Below, in pieces: positions 34,596 through 42,691 of a DNA stretch of 64,000 nucleotides. Origin of the DNA: Kitasatospora sp. MAP12-44 (GTDB taxonomy: Bacteria > Actinomycetota > Actinomycetes > Streptomycetales > Streptomycetaceae); assembly GCF_029892095.1 (NCBI RefSeq), contig NZ_JARZAE010000004.1, positions 6,882,001-6,946,000 on the forward strand. Direction: 5' to 3'. The notes below the pieces were generated by a model. It was not told the DNA's origin and did not search any database. It saw only the letters and a list, made by a program, of their open reading frames with translations. A program made the position numbers and the translations under genes. The stretch's first letter is position 1. Each line of letters opens with the position of its first letter.

Positions 34596-35936
34596 CTACC
34601 GGCGCTCGGCAGGCTTGGCGACCTGACGCGGTCCCAGCTCGGTGCTGCGGGGCAGGGGGAGCGGGGTCGGCGATGCGCTGTTCAGGCGGCGCAGGCAGGT
34701 GCGGTGCTGGACGGCGGACAGGCCGGCGACGGCGGCGCCGAGTGCGAGCCAGCCCGCCGGGCCGGCGGTCAGTACGGCGCCGGTCAGCAGCAGCGGGCCG
34801 GCCGACTTCTGGACAGACTGCGACATGCCCGCCACGCCCAGGTAGCCCGCCCGCGCCCGCGGCGGTGCGAGCGAGACCGCCAGCTCCCAGGAGCTCACCG
34901 AGCGCATCAGCTCCGCCCCGGTGACCAGCACCGCGGCGAGCAGCAGCGCGACCGAGGCCGTCCCGGCCCCGCCGCCGGTGGCGGTGGCCAGGACCAGGCA
35001 GCAGGCGAGCAGCGTCAGCCCGTACGCGAGCACCGCCCACGCGGCCCGGCGCGGCCCCTCGGCCCGTGCCGAGACGTGGAGTTGCAGGACGACCACCAGC
35101 ACGGTGTTGATCACCAGGAACGCCGGGACGAACGCGTGCGGCGCCTTGGTGTGGTGCACCAGCCAGAGCGGCAGCCCGACGTTGAGGATCGAGTCGTCCA
35201 GGTTCAGCGGGATGTCCAGCAGCACGAACAGCAGGTAGCCGCGGTCGCGCCACGGGCTCGGTCCGTTCGGCAGTGCTTCGGCGCTGCGGGTGGTCGCCGG
35301 CGCGTGGTCGCGCGGCTCGCGAGTGCGCAGGACCAGCACCGCGGCCAGCAGGAAGGAGAGCGCGTTGGCCAGGATCAGCGCGTCGTAGGCAAGGCGGGTC
35401 CCGACGGCCAGGCCGATCGCGGCGATCCCCGCGCCGAGCGCGCAGCCGGCGTTCCCCGCGCTGCGGTACAGCGCCTGGTAGGTGGAGCGCCGCTCGCCCG
35501 CCACCCGGGTGGCGAACAGCATCTCCAGCGTCTTGGCCGCCCGGTCGCCCAGCGAGGTGGCGGCGACCACCGGAAGCAGCACGTCGAAGTGGCCGCACAC
35601 CAGCAGCAGGCAGGTCGTGCCGAGGCGCAGCAGGTGGCAGCCGATCAGCAGCGGGCGCACCGGGAAGCGGGTGGCCAGCCGGCCCGCCAGCGGCGAGCCG
35701 GCGATGCCCGCCACCCCGGCCGCGCCCAGCAGCAGGCCGAGCCGGCGGGCGTCCAGGCCGTCCACGAAGGTGAAGTACAGCACCGAGGCCGCGCCCCACA
35801 CGCCCGTCCCGGTGCGGTCCAGCAGCTGCGCGAGCAGCATGATCCGCGCGTCCCGGCCGCCGGGCGGACGGCGCAGCTGGCTCAGCAGGCCGCCGCCCGG
35901 CGGCTCGGCCTGCTGGTTCTGTCCGCCGCGCCGCAT
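34596..35936 (-). CDS. MFS transporter
   Basis: Integral membrane protein of 446 residues with about 12 hydrophobic segments. The first reads L-L-A-Q-L-L-D-R-T-G-T-G-V-W; the loop 2-3 motif is S-P-L-A-G-R-L-A-T-R-F. A central loop at about 215-235 divides the two halves, and the C-terminal tail is Pro/Arg-rich. It is probably an exporter; the substrate is unknown. ATG at 35936 is chosen because CGGAGG lies seven bases upstream; the frame is open to 35975. A second MFS gene lies upstream on the same strand. Confidence 0.88.
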   Translation of the reverse strand: MRRGGQNQQAEPPGGGLLSQLRRPPGGRDARIMLLAQLLDRTGTGVWGAASVLYFTFVDGLDARRLGLLLGAAGVAGIAGSPLAGRLATRFPVRPLLIGCHLLRLGTTCLLLVCGHFDVLLPVVAATSLGDRAAKTLEMLFATRVAGERRSTYQALYRSAGNAGCALGAGIAAIGLAVGTRLAYDALILANALSFLLAAVLVLRTREPRDHAPATTRSAEALPNGPSPWRDRGYLLFVLLDIPLNLDDSILNVGLPLWLVHHTKAPHAFVPAFLVINTVLVVVLQLHVSARAEGPRRAAWAVLAYGLTLLACCLVLATATGGGAGTASVALLLAAVLVTGAELMRSVSSWELAVSLAPPRARAGYLGVAGMSQSVQKSAGPLLLTGAVLTAGPAGWLALGAAVAGLSAVQHRTCLRRLNSASPTPLPLPRSTELGPRQVAKPAERR

Positions 35937-35962
35937 CGGCGGCCTCCGTTCCGCTGGAAAGT

Positions 35963-36020
35963 ATCTCGACATCAAGAGATTCGGGGGCAGCGTGCCGGAG
36001 ATTCAATCTCGACGTCAACA
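35963..36020. promoter_or_regulatory. Two operator-like elements sharing ATCTCGACrTCAA
   Basis: The stretches at 35963-35980 and 36006-36023 both contain ATCTCGAC followed by ATCAA or GTCAA, 43 bases apart. The first continues to GAGAT, making an ATCTC...GAGAT inverted repeat. Similar elements occur before MarR-controlled transporters. They lie in the gap between the two MFS genes, upstream of the second. No MarR gene is in the window. Confidence 0.45.
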
Positions 36021-36052
36021 TATTTAGACCGACCGACCGACCGGCAAGTGGC

Positions 36053-37306
36053 TCAGCGGTGCCCGGCTGTCATCCCGCCCTCGGGCACGGCCTGGACGGG
36101 CGCCGACTGCGCTGTGCGGCGGTAGCGCCCGCCGGTCGCCGTGCACGCGGCCAGCAGCAGCGCGGTCGCCGCGGCCGCGCAGGTGATCCCGAAGGGCGCG
36201 CTCGGACCGGAGGCGTCCACCGCCCAGCCGGCCGCCACCGTGCCCGCCGCCTGGGCCAGCGTGATGCTGCTGACCAGGCCCGCCATCGCCTCGCCCAGCC
36301 GCCCGCCGGGGACGGTCCGTTCGACCAGGCCGAACATGGTGATCATCTGCGGCGCGACCGCGAGCCCCACGCATCCCACCGCGACGGCCAGTCCGCCCAG
36401 GCTGCTGCCGATCAGCGGCGCCAGCAGGGAGGCGGCGAAGAGCAGGCCGGTCCCCGCCCGCAGGCGTCCGGGCAGGTCGAAGCGGGCCGGCACGGTCGCC
36501 ACGGCGACGCCGGCGAAGGAGCTGGTCAGGCCGATCAGCCCGTACAGCAGCCCGGCCGCGCCGGGGTGGCCCAGGTGCGTGGTGGTCGCGGTGACGCCGA
36601 CCTGGAGCGAGCCGAAGACCACGCCCAGCAGCGCCATGCCCGCCAGCAGCAGCCCGTACGGGAGGGTGAGCAGCCGCTCGGCGGGCGCGCTGCGGGTGCT
36701 GCCGCGGCTGCCGGGCGGGGCCGAGGGGTGCAGCGCGAAGAGCGTCGAGCAGACGCCGACCAGGGCCGCCGCCAGCAGCATCCCGGCGCCCGGTCCGGCC
36801 AGCGTGGCGAGCACGCCGACCACGGCCGGGCCGCTGGTGAAGCTGGCCTCGTCGAGCAGCCCGTCCAGCCAGAGCGCCGAGGCCCGGCGCTCGGGGCGGC
36901 CGCGCGCCAGCCAGAGCCAGCGGCTGCGCGAGAGCGGCCCGACCAGCGGGACGGAGAGCCCGACCAGCACGGCCGGCGCCACCTGCCAGCCCAGCGGCGC
37001 GCCGTAGTGCGAGGCGGCCACCAGCGCGAGGATGGCCAGCGCGTTGACGGTGGCCGCGACCAGCCCGACCGGCCGCTGCCCGCGCCGGTCCGCCAGCCGG
37101 CCCACCCAGGGCCCGCCCCCGGCCTGCCCCACCGCCAGCGCCCCGGCCACCGCCGACCCGCGCCAGACGCTGCCGGTGTTCTGGCTCACCAGCAGCAGCG
37201 TCCCGATCGGGCACATCGCCGCCGGCAACCGCCCCAGCAGCGACCAGGCCAGCACCTGGCCACCCGTCAACTCCCAGGTCTCACGGAACTTCCCCACCGC
37301 ACTCAC
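36053..37306 (-). CDS. MFS transporter
   Basis: Membrane protein of 417 residues with about 12 hydrophobic segments. Recognisable are the W-V-G-R-L-A-D-R-R-G-Q-R-P loop motif between helices 2 and 3 and Gly-rich helices such as G-A-G-M-L-L-A-A-A-L-V-G-V. It resembles actinobacterial major-facilitator proteins of the YcaD/drug-efflux kind. The start GTG at 37306 has a G run upstream; the open frame to 37375 is low-complexity. Same strand as the other MFS gene, with 116 bases between them. Confidence 0.85.
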   Translation of the reverse strand: MSAVGKFRETWELTGGQVLAWSLLGRLPAAMCPIGTLLLVSQNTGSVWRGSAVAGALAVGQAGGGPWVGRLADRRGQRPVGLVAATVNALAILALVAASHYGAPLGWQVAPAVLVGLSVPLVGPLSRSRWLWLARGRPERRASALWLDGLLDEASFTSGPAVVGVLATLAGPGAGMLLAAALVGVCSTLFALHPSAPPGSRGSTRSAPAERLLTLPYGLLLAGMALLGVVFGSLQVGVTATTTHLGHPGAAGLLYGLIGLTSSFAGVAVATVPARFDLPGRLRAGTGLLFAASLLAPLIGSSLGGLAVAVGCVGLAVAPQMITMFGLVERTVPGGRLGEAMAGLVSSITLAQAAGTVAAGWAVDASGPSAPFGITCAAAATALLLAACTATGGRYRRTAQSAPVQAVPEGGMTAGHR

Positions 37307-37488
37307 GCCGGTCGCCCCCCCAGGGGCCGGGCCGGGGCGCCCGCCTCCCCCATGCCGACCCCGACAGACCGTCAACCAGCGGGTGAGTCCTCACCCTATG
37401 AAGGCGCCGCGCCGCGCGGGTATGGTCCGATCATCCAGCCACCCACCGTCACCACCCGTGCGGCCTGGGTGATCCACCCAAGAACCTC

Positions 37489-38247
37489 TCAACGCCTGCG
37501 GTGGCGCACCACGTCGTCGTACTCGGCGTGCACCCGGCGGTCCATGGCGAGGGCGAACTGGGCATCGGCGACGGTGCGGGCCAGCGGGCGGATCCGGGTG
37601 AGCTGCTCGGTCAGGTGGGCCGCCTCGCCTGGGGGGAGCGGGTGTTCGCCGGCCAGGGCGCCGAGCAGCTGGTCGCGGATCAGGGCGACGAAGACGTCGG
37701 CGACCGCGTCGGCGTACTCCTGGGCCTTGCGGCTCGCGTCCAGGACGGCGCTCAGTGGCACGCCCTCGGCCACCAGGGCGACGGTGGCGTCCATCAGGCG
37801 GCGGCTGACGTGGGTGACCCCGTCCTCCTGGACGGTGATGTAGCCCTGGGCGAGGGATTCGGCGGTGGCGGACTCGGTGAGCTGGTCGCCGAAGGTGGCC
37901 GCCAGCTCCTCCCAGCTGAGCGAGACCGGGGTCTCGTCCGACCAGGGCGCGATGATCGCGGCCTGCAGGCCGATCAGTTCGGCGACGTCGCGCCCGCTCT
38001 CGCCGGCGCCGATCAGCTCGGTGATGCCGCCCAGGGTGTGGCCGCGCTCAAGGAGCTCGGCGATCATCTGCAGCCGGGCCAGGTGGGATTCGCCGTACCA
38101 GGCGATCCGGCCCTCCTTGCGCGGGGGCGGCAGCAGCTTGCGCTCGCGGTAGAAGCGCAGGGTGCGGGTGGTGATGCCGGCGGCCGCCGCGAGCTCCTCG
38201 ACGCGGAACTCGCGCGGACCTGCTGCTTCGCTCTCGATCTCCGCCAC
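37489..38247 (-). CDS. MerR-family regulator, probably leaderless
   Basis: DNA-binding regulator of 252 residues. The N-terminal winged helix has the MerR signature R-V-E-E-L-A-A-A-A-G-I-T-T-R-T-L-R-F-Y and R-I-A-W-Y. The long C-terminal part (about 90-252) is helical and has no cysteine-rich metal site, so it probably senses an organic ligand. GTG at 38247 is preceded by TATGCT ending exactly six bases upstream (38259-38254) and by no ribosome site. It is divergent from the monooxygenase operon, with a perfect palindrome at that operon's start site as its likely target. Confidence 0.85.
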   Translation of the reverse strand: MAEIESEAAGPREFRVEELAAAAGITTRTLRFYRERKLLPPPRKEGRIAWYGESHLARLQMIAELLERGHTLGGITELIGAGESGRDVAELIGLQAAIIAPWSDETPVSLSWEELAATFGDQLTESATAESLAQGYITVQEDGVTHVSRRLMDATVALVAEGVPLSAVLDASRKAQEYADAVADVFVALIRDQLLGALAGEHPLPPGEAAHLTEQLTRIRPLARTVADAQFALAMDRRVHAEYDDVVRHRRR

Positions 38248-38318
38248 GCCGCCAGCATAGGGCGGCAGCGTCTGAAATCGGACCGGTCGTCCTTCTTCCA
38301 CCCGCTGTCGACAAGGGC

Positions 38319-38356
38319 TACGCTGCCAATCGCGCCAGTGGATACTGGCGCGATTG
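38319..38356 (+). promoter_or_regulatory. Promoter and 13-bp perfect palindrome before the BVMO operon
   Basis: TACGCT (38319-38324) is a good -10 box; TTCCAC 17 bases upstream is a weak -35. Right after it come CAATCGCGCCAGT (38327-38339) and its exact reverse complement (38344-38356) around GGAT. The palindrome therefore covers the transcription start, a typical operator position. Binding by the divergent MerR protein is inferred. Confidence 0.7.
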
Positions 38357-38407
38357 CTGGGGGAGAGAATCGTCAGCAACCGCAGCGCCCAGAGAGGACC
38401 CCGCCGC

Positions 38408-39946
38408 ATGGCAGCCAGCCCCAAGCAGCGCACCCGCCCCGGCCCGGTGCCGGCCGTCCCGCATGTCCGCGTCGCCGTCATCGGCTCCGGCTTCGGCGGC
38501 CTCGGCGCCGGTGTCCGGCTGCGCCGGGCCGGGATCACCGACTTCGTGATCCTGGAGCGCGCCGACTCGGTCGGCGGCACCTGGCGGGACAACAGCTACC
38601 CGGGCTGCGCGTGCGACGTCCCCTCGCACCTCTACTCCTTCTCCTTCGCCCCCAACCCCGACTGGCCGCGCAGCTTCTCCGGCCAGGCCGACATCCGGGC
38701 CTACTTGGAGAAGGTCACCGACACCTTCGGCCTGCGCCCGCACCTGCGCTTCAACGCCGAGGTCACCGAGGCCCGTTGGGAGTCCGAGCAGACCCGCTGG
38801 CGGGTCACCAGCACGGCGGGGGAGTGGACGGCGGACGCGCTGGTCTCGGCTGCCGGACCGCTCTCCGACCCGCAGGTCCCCGACTTGCCCGGGCTCGCCG
38901 ACTTCCCCGGCAAGGTCTTCCACACCTCCCGCTGGGACCACGGACACGACCTGACGGGCGAGCGCGTCGCCGTCGTCGGCACCGGCGCCTCGGCGATCCA
39001 GGTGATCCCGTCGATCCAGCCCAAGGTCGGCAAGCTGACCGTCTTCCAACGCACCCCCGCCTGGGTCCTGCCCAAGGTGGACCGCGAGATCAGCGGCGCC
39101 GAGCGCTGGCTGCACCGAGCCGTCCCCGCCACCACCACGCTGCGCCGGGCCGCGCTCTTCGCCGTCCGCGAGCTCCAGGTGGACGCCTTTGTGCGGCGCC
39201 CCGGTGCGCTGCGGATGGTCCAGCGGGTGGCCGAGCGCCACCTGGCCCGCTCGATCGCCGACCCGGCGCTGCGCGGGCGGCTGACCCCGGACTACCGGAT
39301 CGGCTGCAAGCGGATCCTGATCAGCAACGCCTACTACCCGGCGCTGGCCGCGCCCAACGCCGAGGTGGTCAGCACCGGGCTCGCCGAGGTGCGCGGCTCC
39401 ACCCTGGTCGGTGCCGACGGCAGCGCGCACGAGGTCGACACGATCATCTTCGGCACCGGCTTCCACGTCACCGATATGCCGATCGGCGCCAAGGTGTTCG
39501 GCGCCGACGGACGCTCGCTGGCCGAGTCGTGGAAGGGCGGCATGGAGGCGCTGCGCGGCTCGACCGTGCACGGCTTCCCCAATCTCTTCTTTGTCATAGG
39601 GCCCAACACCGGGCTCGGCAACAGCTCGATGATCCTGATGATCGAGTCCCAACTGAACTACCTGATGGACGCGTTGAGCACCCTGGAGTCGGTCGGCGCG
39701 ACCGCGCTGCAGCCCACCGAGCGGGCACAGCGGCAGTGGAACCAGCGCCTGCAGCACAAGATGGAGCGCACCGTCTGGAACACCGGCTGCCGCAGCTGGT
39801 ACCTGGACGAGGGCGGTAAGAACACCGTGCTGTGGCCCGGCTCCACCAGCGCCTTCCGCCGGGCCACCCGCCGGCTGGACCTCGCCGAGTACGAACTGAT
39901 CAAGCGCAGCACCCCCGCAGTTGTGGCCCAGGAGGTCTCCGCGTGA
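38408..39946 (+). CDS. Flavin-binding Baeyer-Villiger-type monooxygenase
   Basis: FAD/NADPH monooxygenase of 512 residues. The FAD Rossmann motif is V-I-G-S-G-F-G-G (residues 24-31), followed by G-G-T-W. The Baeyer-Villiger fingerprint F-x-G-x-x-x-H-x-x-x-W appears as F-P-G-K-V-F-H-T-S-R-W, and the NADPH motif is V-V-G-T-G-A-S-A. C-terminal F-G-T-G-F-H-V and I-G-P-N-T-G are also typical. It inserts oxygen next to a ketone to give an ester or lactone. ATG at 38408 with GAGAGGA upstream. The stop overlaps the hydrolase start, which fits a ketone-to-ester-to-alcohol pathway. Confidence 0.9.
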   Translation: MAASPKQRTRPGPVPAVPHVRVAVIGSGFGGLGAGVRLRRAGITDFVILERADSVGGTWRDNSYPGCACDVPSHLYSFSFAPNPDWPRSFSGQADIRAYLEKVTDTFGLRPHLRFNAEVTEARWESEQTRWRVTSTAGEWTADALVSAAGPLSDPQVPDLPGLADFPGKVFHTSRWDHGHDLTGERVAVVGTGASAIQVIPSIQPKVGKLTVFQRTPAWVLPKVDREISGAERWLHRAVPATTTLRRAALFAVRELQVDAFVRRPGALRMVQRVAERHLARSIADPALRGRLTPDYRIGCKRILISNAYYPALAAPNAEVVSTGLAEVRGSTLVGADGSAHEVDTIIFGTGFHVTDMPIGAKVFGADGRSLAESWKGGMEALRGSTVHGFPNLFFVIGPNTGLGNSSMILMIESQLNYLMDALSTLESVGATALQPTERAQRQWNQRLQHKMERTVWNTGCRSWYLDEGGKNTVLWPGSTSAFRRATRRLDLAEYELIKRSTPAVVAQEVSA

Positions 39947-40884
39947 GCCCCGTCACCCCCGCCGACTGCGTACTGCCCACCCCCGTACGGGAGTTGTCGA
40001 TCTGCTCGGCCGACGGCAGCCGGCTGCACGCCGCCGAGTACGGAGTCGAGGGAGCGCCGCTGGTGGTGCTCGTGCACGGCTGGACCTGCTCGGTCGCGTT
40101 CTGGGCCCCGGTCCTGCACCAACTCGCCGACTCCTTCCGGGTGGTGGCCTACGACCAGCGCGGCCACGGCCGCAGCGACAGCCCGGCCACCAAGCGCGGC
40201 TACTCCACCACCGCGCTCGCCGACGACCTGGAGGCCGTCGTCCGCGCGGTCGTCCCGGCGGGCGAGCGGGCGGTGCTGGTCGGGCACAGCATGGGCGGGA
40301 TGACCATCATGGCGGCCGGCGACCGGCCCGCGGTGGCCGAGCGGACGGCGGCGGCGCTGCTGGTCAGCACCGGCCCCAGCGAGCTGGTCGAGGAACTGCT
40401 GGTGCTGCCGGCCGTCCGCCCGTCCGCGCTGCGCCGCGTGCTGCACCGTCATCTGCTGCGCTCCCGGCTGCCGTTGGGGCCGGTCACCGCGCTCTCCCGC
40501 GCGCTGCTGAAGTACGGCACGATGGGCCCGGCCACCCCCGTCGACCGGGCCGACGCCTCGGCCCGGATCGTCCAGGCCTGCCCGACCATGGTCCGGGCCC
40601 GCTGGGCCGACGTGCTGGGCGAGTTGGACGTCACCGCCGGGCTGGCGAAGCTGGCGGCGCCCACCGCGATCGTCGTCGGCACCGCCGACCGGCTCACCCC
40701 GCCGGTGCACGCGCGCCGGATGCGGGCGGCGCTGTCCGCCTCGGAGGGGCTGCTGGAGCTGCCCGGCGTCGGCCATATGTCGCCCATCGAGCGGCCCGCC
40801 GAGGTCGCCGCCGAGATCCGCCGGCTGGTCGGCGCCCACCTGACCCCTGCCGCTGTTGTCACCCCCGAGAGGACCGTGAGCTGA
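39943..40884 (+). CDS. Alpha/beta hydrolase
   Basis: Esterase or lactonase fold, 313 residues. The oxyanion region reads L-V-H-G-W-T-C-S, the nucleophile elbow G-H-S-M-G-G-M (Ser), the acid lies in G-T-A-D-R-L-T-P, and the His in G-V-G-H-M-S-P. GTG at 39943 overlaps the monooxygenase stop (GTGA) and has GGAGG upstream. Position suggests that it cleaves the ester or lactone made by the monooxygenase. Confidence 0.9.
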   Translation: MSPVTPADCVLPTPVRELSICSADGSRLHAAEYGVEGAPLVVLVHGWTCSVAFWAPVLHQLADSFRVVAYDQRGHGRSDSPATKRGYSTTALADDLEAVVRAVVPAGERAVLVGHSMGGMTIMAAGDRPAVAERTAAALLVSTGPSELVEELLVLPAVRPSALRRVLHRHLLRSRLPLGPVTALSRALLKYGTMGPATPVDRADASARIVQACPTMVRARWADVLGELDVTAGLAKLAAPTAIVVGTADRLTPPVHARRMRAALSASEGLLELPGVGHMSPIERPAEVAAEIRRLVGAHLTPAAVVTPERTVS

Positions 40885-41804
40885 TGACCCCGCCGCCTTC
40901 GCTCGACTCCCAGGTCGTCGTGGTCACCGGCGCGGCCCGGGGCCTGGGCGCCCTGATGGCCCGCCGGCTGGCCGAGCGCGGAGCCAAGGTCGCCCTGGTC
41001 GGCCTGGAGCCGGCCGAACTGAAGGCCGCCGCCGCGCTCTGCGGCCCGGACGCCTCCAGCTGGGAGGCCGACGTGACGGACCTGGCGGCGCTGAGCGCCA
41101 CCGCCGAGGCGATCCTGGCGAGGTACGGCCGGATCGACACGGTGGTCGCCAACGCGGGCATCGCGATCGGCGGCCCGCTGCTGGACAGCGACCACGCCGC
41201 GTTCAGCCGGGTGATCGAGGTCAACCTGCTGGGCAGTGTCGCCACCGCCCGCGCCTTCCTGCCGGCCCTGACCCAGAGCCGCGGCTACCTGCTGCAGATC
41301 GCCTCGCTGGCCGCGATCACCCCGGCGCCGCTGATGAGCGCGTACTGCGCGAGCAAGGCGGGCGTCGAGTCCTTCGCCCACGCGCTGCGCGCCGAGGTCG
41401 CCCACCAGGGCGTCAAGGTCGGTGTCGGCTACCTGAGTTGGACCGACACCGACATGGTGCGCGGCGCCGACCAGGACGAGGTGCTGCGCGAGATGCGGGC
41501 CCGGCTGCCGTGGCCGGCCAACCGCACGTACCCGATCGGCCCGGCCGTCGACCGGCTGGTCGCCGGGATCGCCCGCCGCTCGCCGCACGTGTACGCGCAG
41601 GCCTGGCTGCGCGGTATGCAGCCGATGCGCTGGATGCTGCCGGGGCTGATCGCCTCGGTCGGCGCGCGCGAGGTGGCCCGGCTGGCACCCCGGTTGAAGG
41701 CGACCGCGACCAGCCGGCTGCGACCGGTCGGCGCGGGCGGCGCCGCCGACGATGCGGCCCACGCCGCACCCGGTGAGGCCAGTGGCGCTAGCGTCACCTC
41801 ATGA
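40884..41804 (+). CDS. Short-chain dehydrogenase/reductase
   Basis: NAD(P)-dependent oxidoreductase of 306 residues. The cofactor motif is V-T-G-A-A-R-G-L-G, then N-A-G and the catalytic Y-C-A-S-K with an upstream Ser in Q-I-A-S-L. The C-terminal 90 residues extend past the usual SDR end and are Arg/Ala-rich. ATG at 40884 shares one base with the hydrolase stop (TGATG). It could oxidise the alcohol released by the hydrolase. Confidence 0.9.
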   Translation: MTPPPSLDSQVVVVTGAARGLGALMARRLAERGAKVALVGLEPAELKAAAALCGPDASSWEADVTDLAALSATAEAILARYGRIDTVVANAGIAIGGPLLDSDHAAFSRVIEVNLLGSVATARAFLPALTQSRGYLLQIASLAAITPAPLMSAYCASKAGVESFAHALRAEVAHQGVKVGVGYLSWTDTDMVRGADQDEVLREMRARLPWPANRTYPIGPAVDRLVAGIARRSPHVYAQAWLRGMQPMRWMLPGLIASVGAREVARLAPRLKATATSRLRPVGAGGAADDAAHAAPGEASGASVTS

Positions 41805-42574
41805 CTACTGCTCTCATCACCGGTGCCACCGCCGGAATCGGTGCCGCCTTCGCCCGCCGGCTGGCGAAGGACGGCCATGACCTCGTCCTGGTCGCCCGGA
41901 ACACCGAGCGGCTGACGGCCTGCGCCGCCGAACTGCGCAAGAACCACGGCGTCGAGGCGGAGGTGCTCACCGCCGACCTCGCCACCGAGGAGGGCATCAC
42001 CGCCGTCGAGCAGCGGCTGGCGGACACCGTGCGGCCGGTCGGCATCCTGGTCAACAACGCCGGATTCGGCAACCGGGGCGCCTACTTGACGGTCCCGTTG
42101 GAGCAGGAGCTCGACATGCTCAAGGTGCATGTCGAGGCGGTGCTGCGGCTCACCTCGGCCGCGCTGCCGGGGATGCGCGAGCGCGGCTTCGGCGGGGTGG
42201 TCAACGTGGCCTCGGTGGCGGCCTTCCTGCCGCGCGGCACGTACGGGGCGACCAAGTCGTGGGTGGTCAACTTCACCCAGGGTGTGGCGCGTGACCTGAC
42301 CGGCAGCGGTGTGCGGCTGATGGCGCTCTGCCCGGGCTTCACCCGTACCGAGTTCCACGAGCGGGCCGGCATGGGGACGTCGAACATCCCGGCCTGGGGC
42401 TGGCTCTCGGCCGAGCGGGTGGTGGACGAGGCGCTGCGCGACCTGGCGCACGGGCGGACCCTCTCGGTGCCGGGCAAGCGCTACAAGGCGGTGGTCGCGG
42501 TGGCCCGGTTGCTGCCGGCGGGCAAGCTGGGCGGAATGTCCTCGAAGGCGGCGCGAACGTACCGGACGAACTGA
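41801..42574 (+). CDS. Short-chain dehydrogenase/reductase (257 aa)
   Basis: Classical SDR with I-T-G-A-T-A-G-I-G, N-N-A-G-F-G, a catalytic Ser in N-V-A-S-V, and Y-G-A-T-K. It is close to the DltE / YqjQ-like group of actinobacterial SDRs. ATG at 41801 overlaps the previous stop (ATGA). In addition, TAGCGT (41789-41794) ends six bases before the ATG, so besides being the last gene of the operon it probably also has its own leaderless transcript. Confidence 0.9.
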   Translation: MTTALITGATAGIGAAFARRLAKDGHDLVLVARNTERLTACAAELRKNHGVEAEVLTADLATEEGITAVEQRLADTVRPVGILVNNAGFGNRGAYLTVPLEQELDMLKVHVEAVLRLTSAALPGMRERGFGGVVNVASVAAFLPRGTYGATKSWVVNFTQGVARDLTGSGVRLMALCPGFTRTEFHERAGMGTSNIPAWGWLSAERVVDEALRDLAHGRTLSVPGKRYKAVVAVARLLPAGKLGGMSSKAARTYRTN

Positions 42575-42628
42575 CCCCCGTACCCACTGACCCTCGTACC
42601 CAGGGAAGCGGGAATAGCTGGCGGGCAT

Positions 42629-42659
42629 AGCTCATTATTAGCACAGCTAACAATGAGCT
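42629..42659. promoter_or_regulatory. 14-bp inverted repeat before the ABC exporter gene
   Basis: AGCTCATTATTAGC (42629-42642) pairs with GCTAACAATGAGCT (42646-42659) with one mismatch and a 3-base spacer; the core TTAGC-ACA-GCTAA is perfect. TATGCT (42659-42664) follows as a -10 box. It stands out as the most AT-rich spot nearby and looks like a MarR-type operator. The regulator gene is not in the window. Confidence 0.65.
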
Positions 42660-42691
42660 ATGCTCTCCATGTTGCCTACCCTGGAGGTCCT

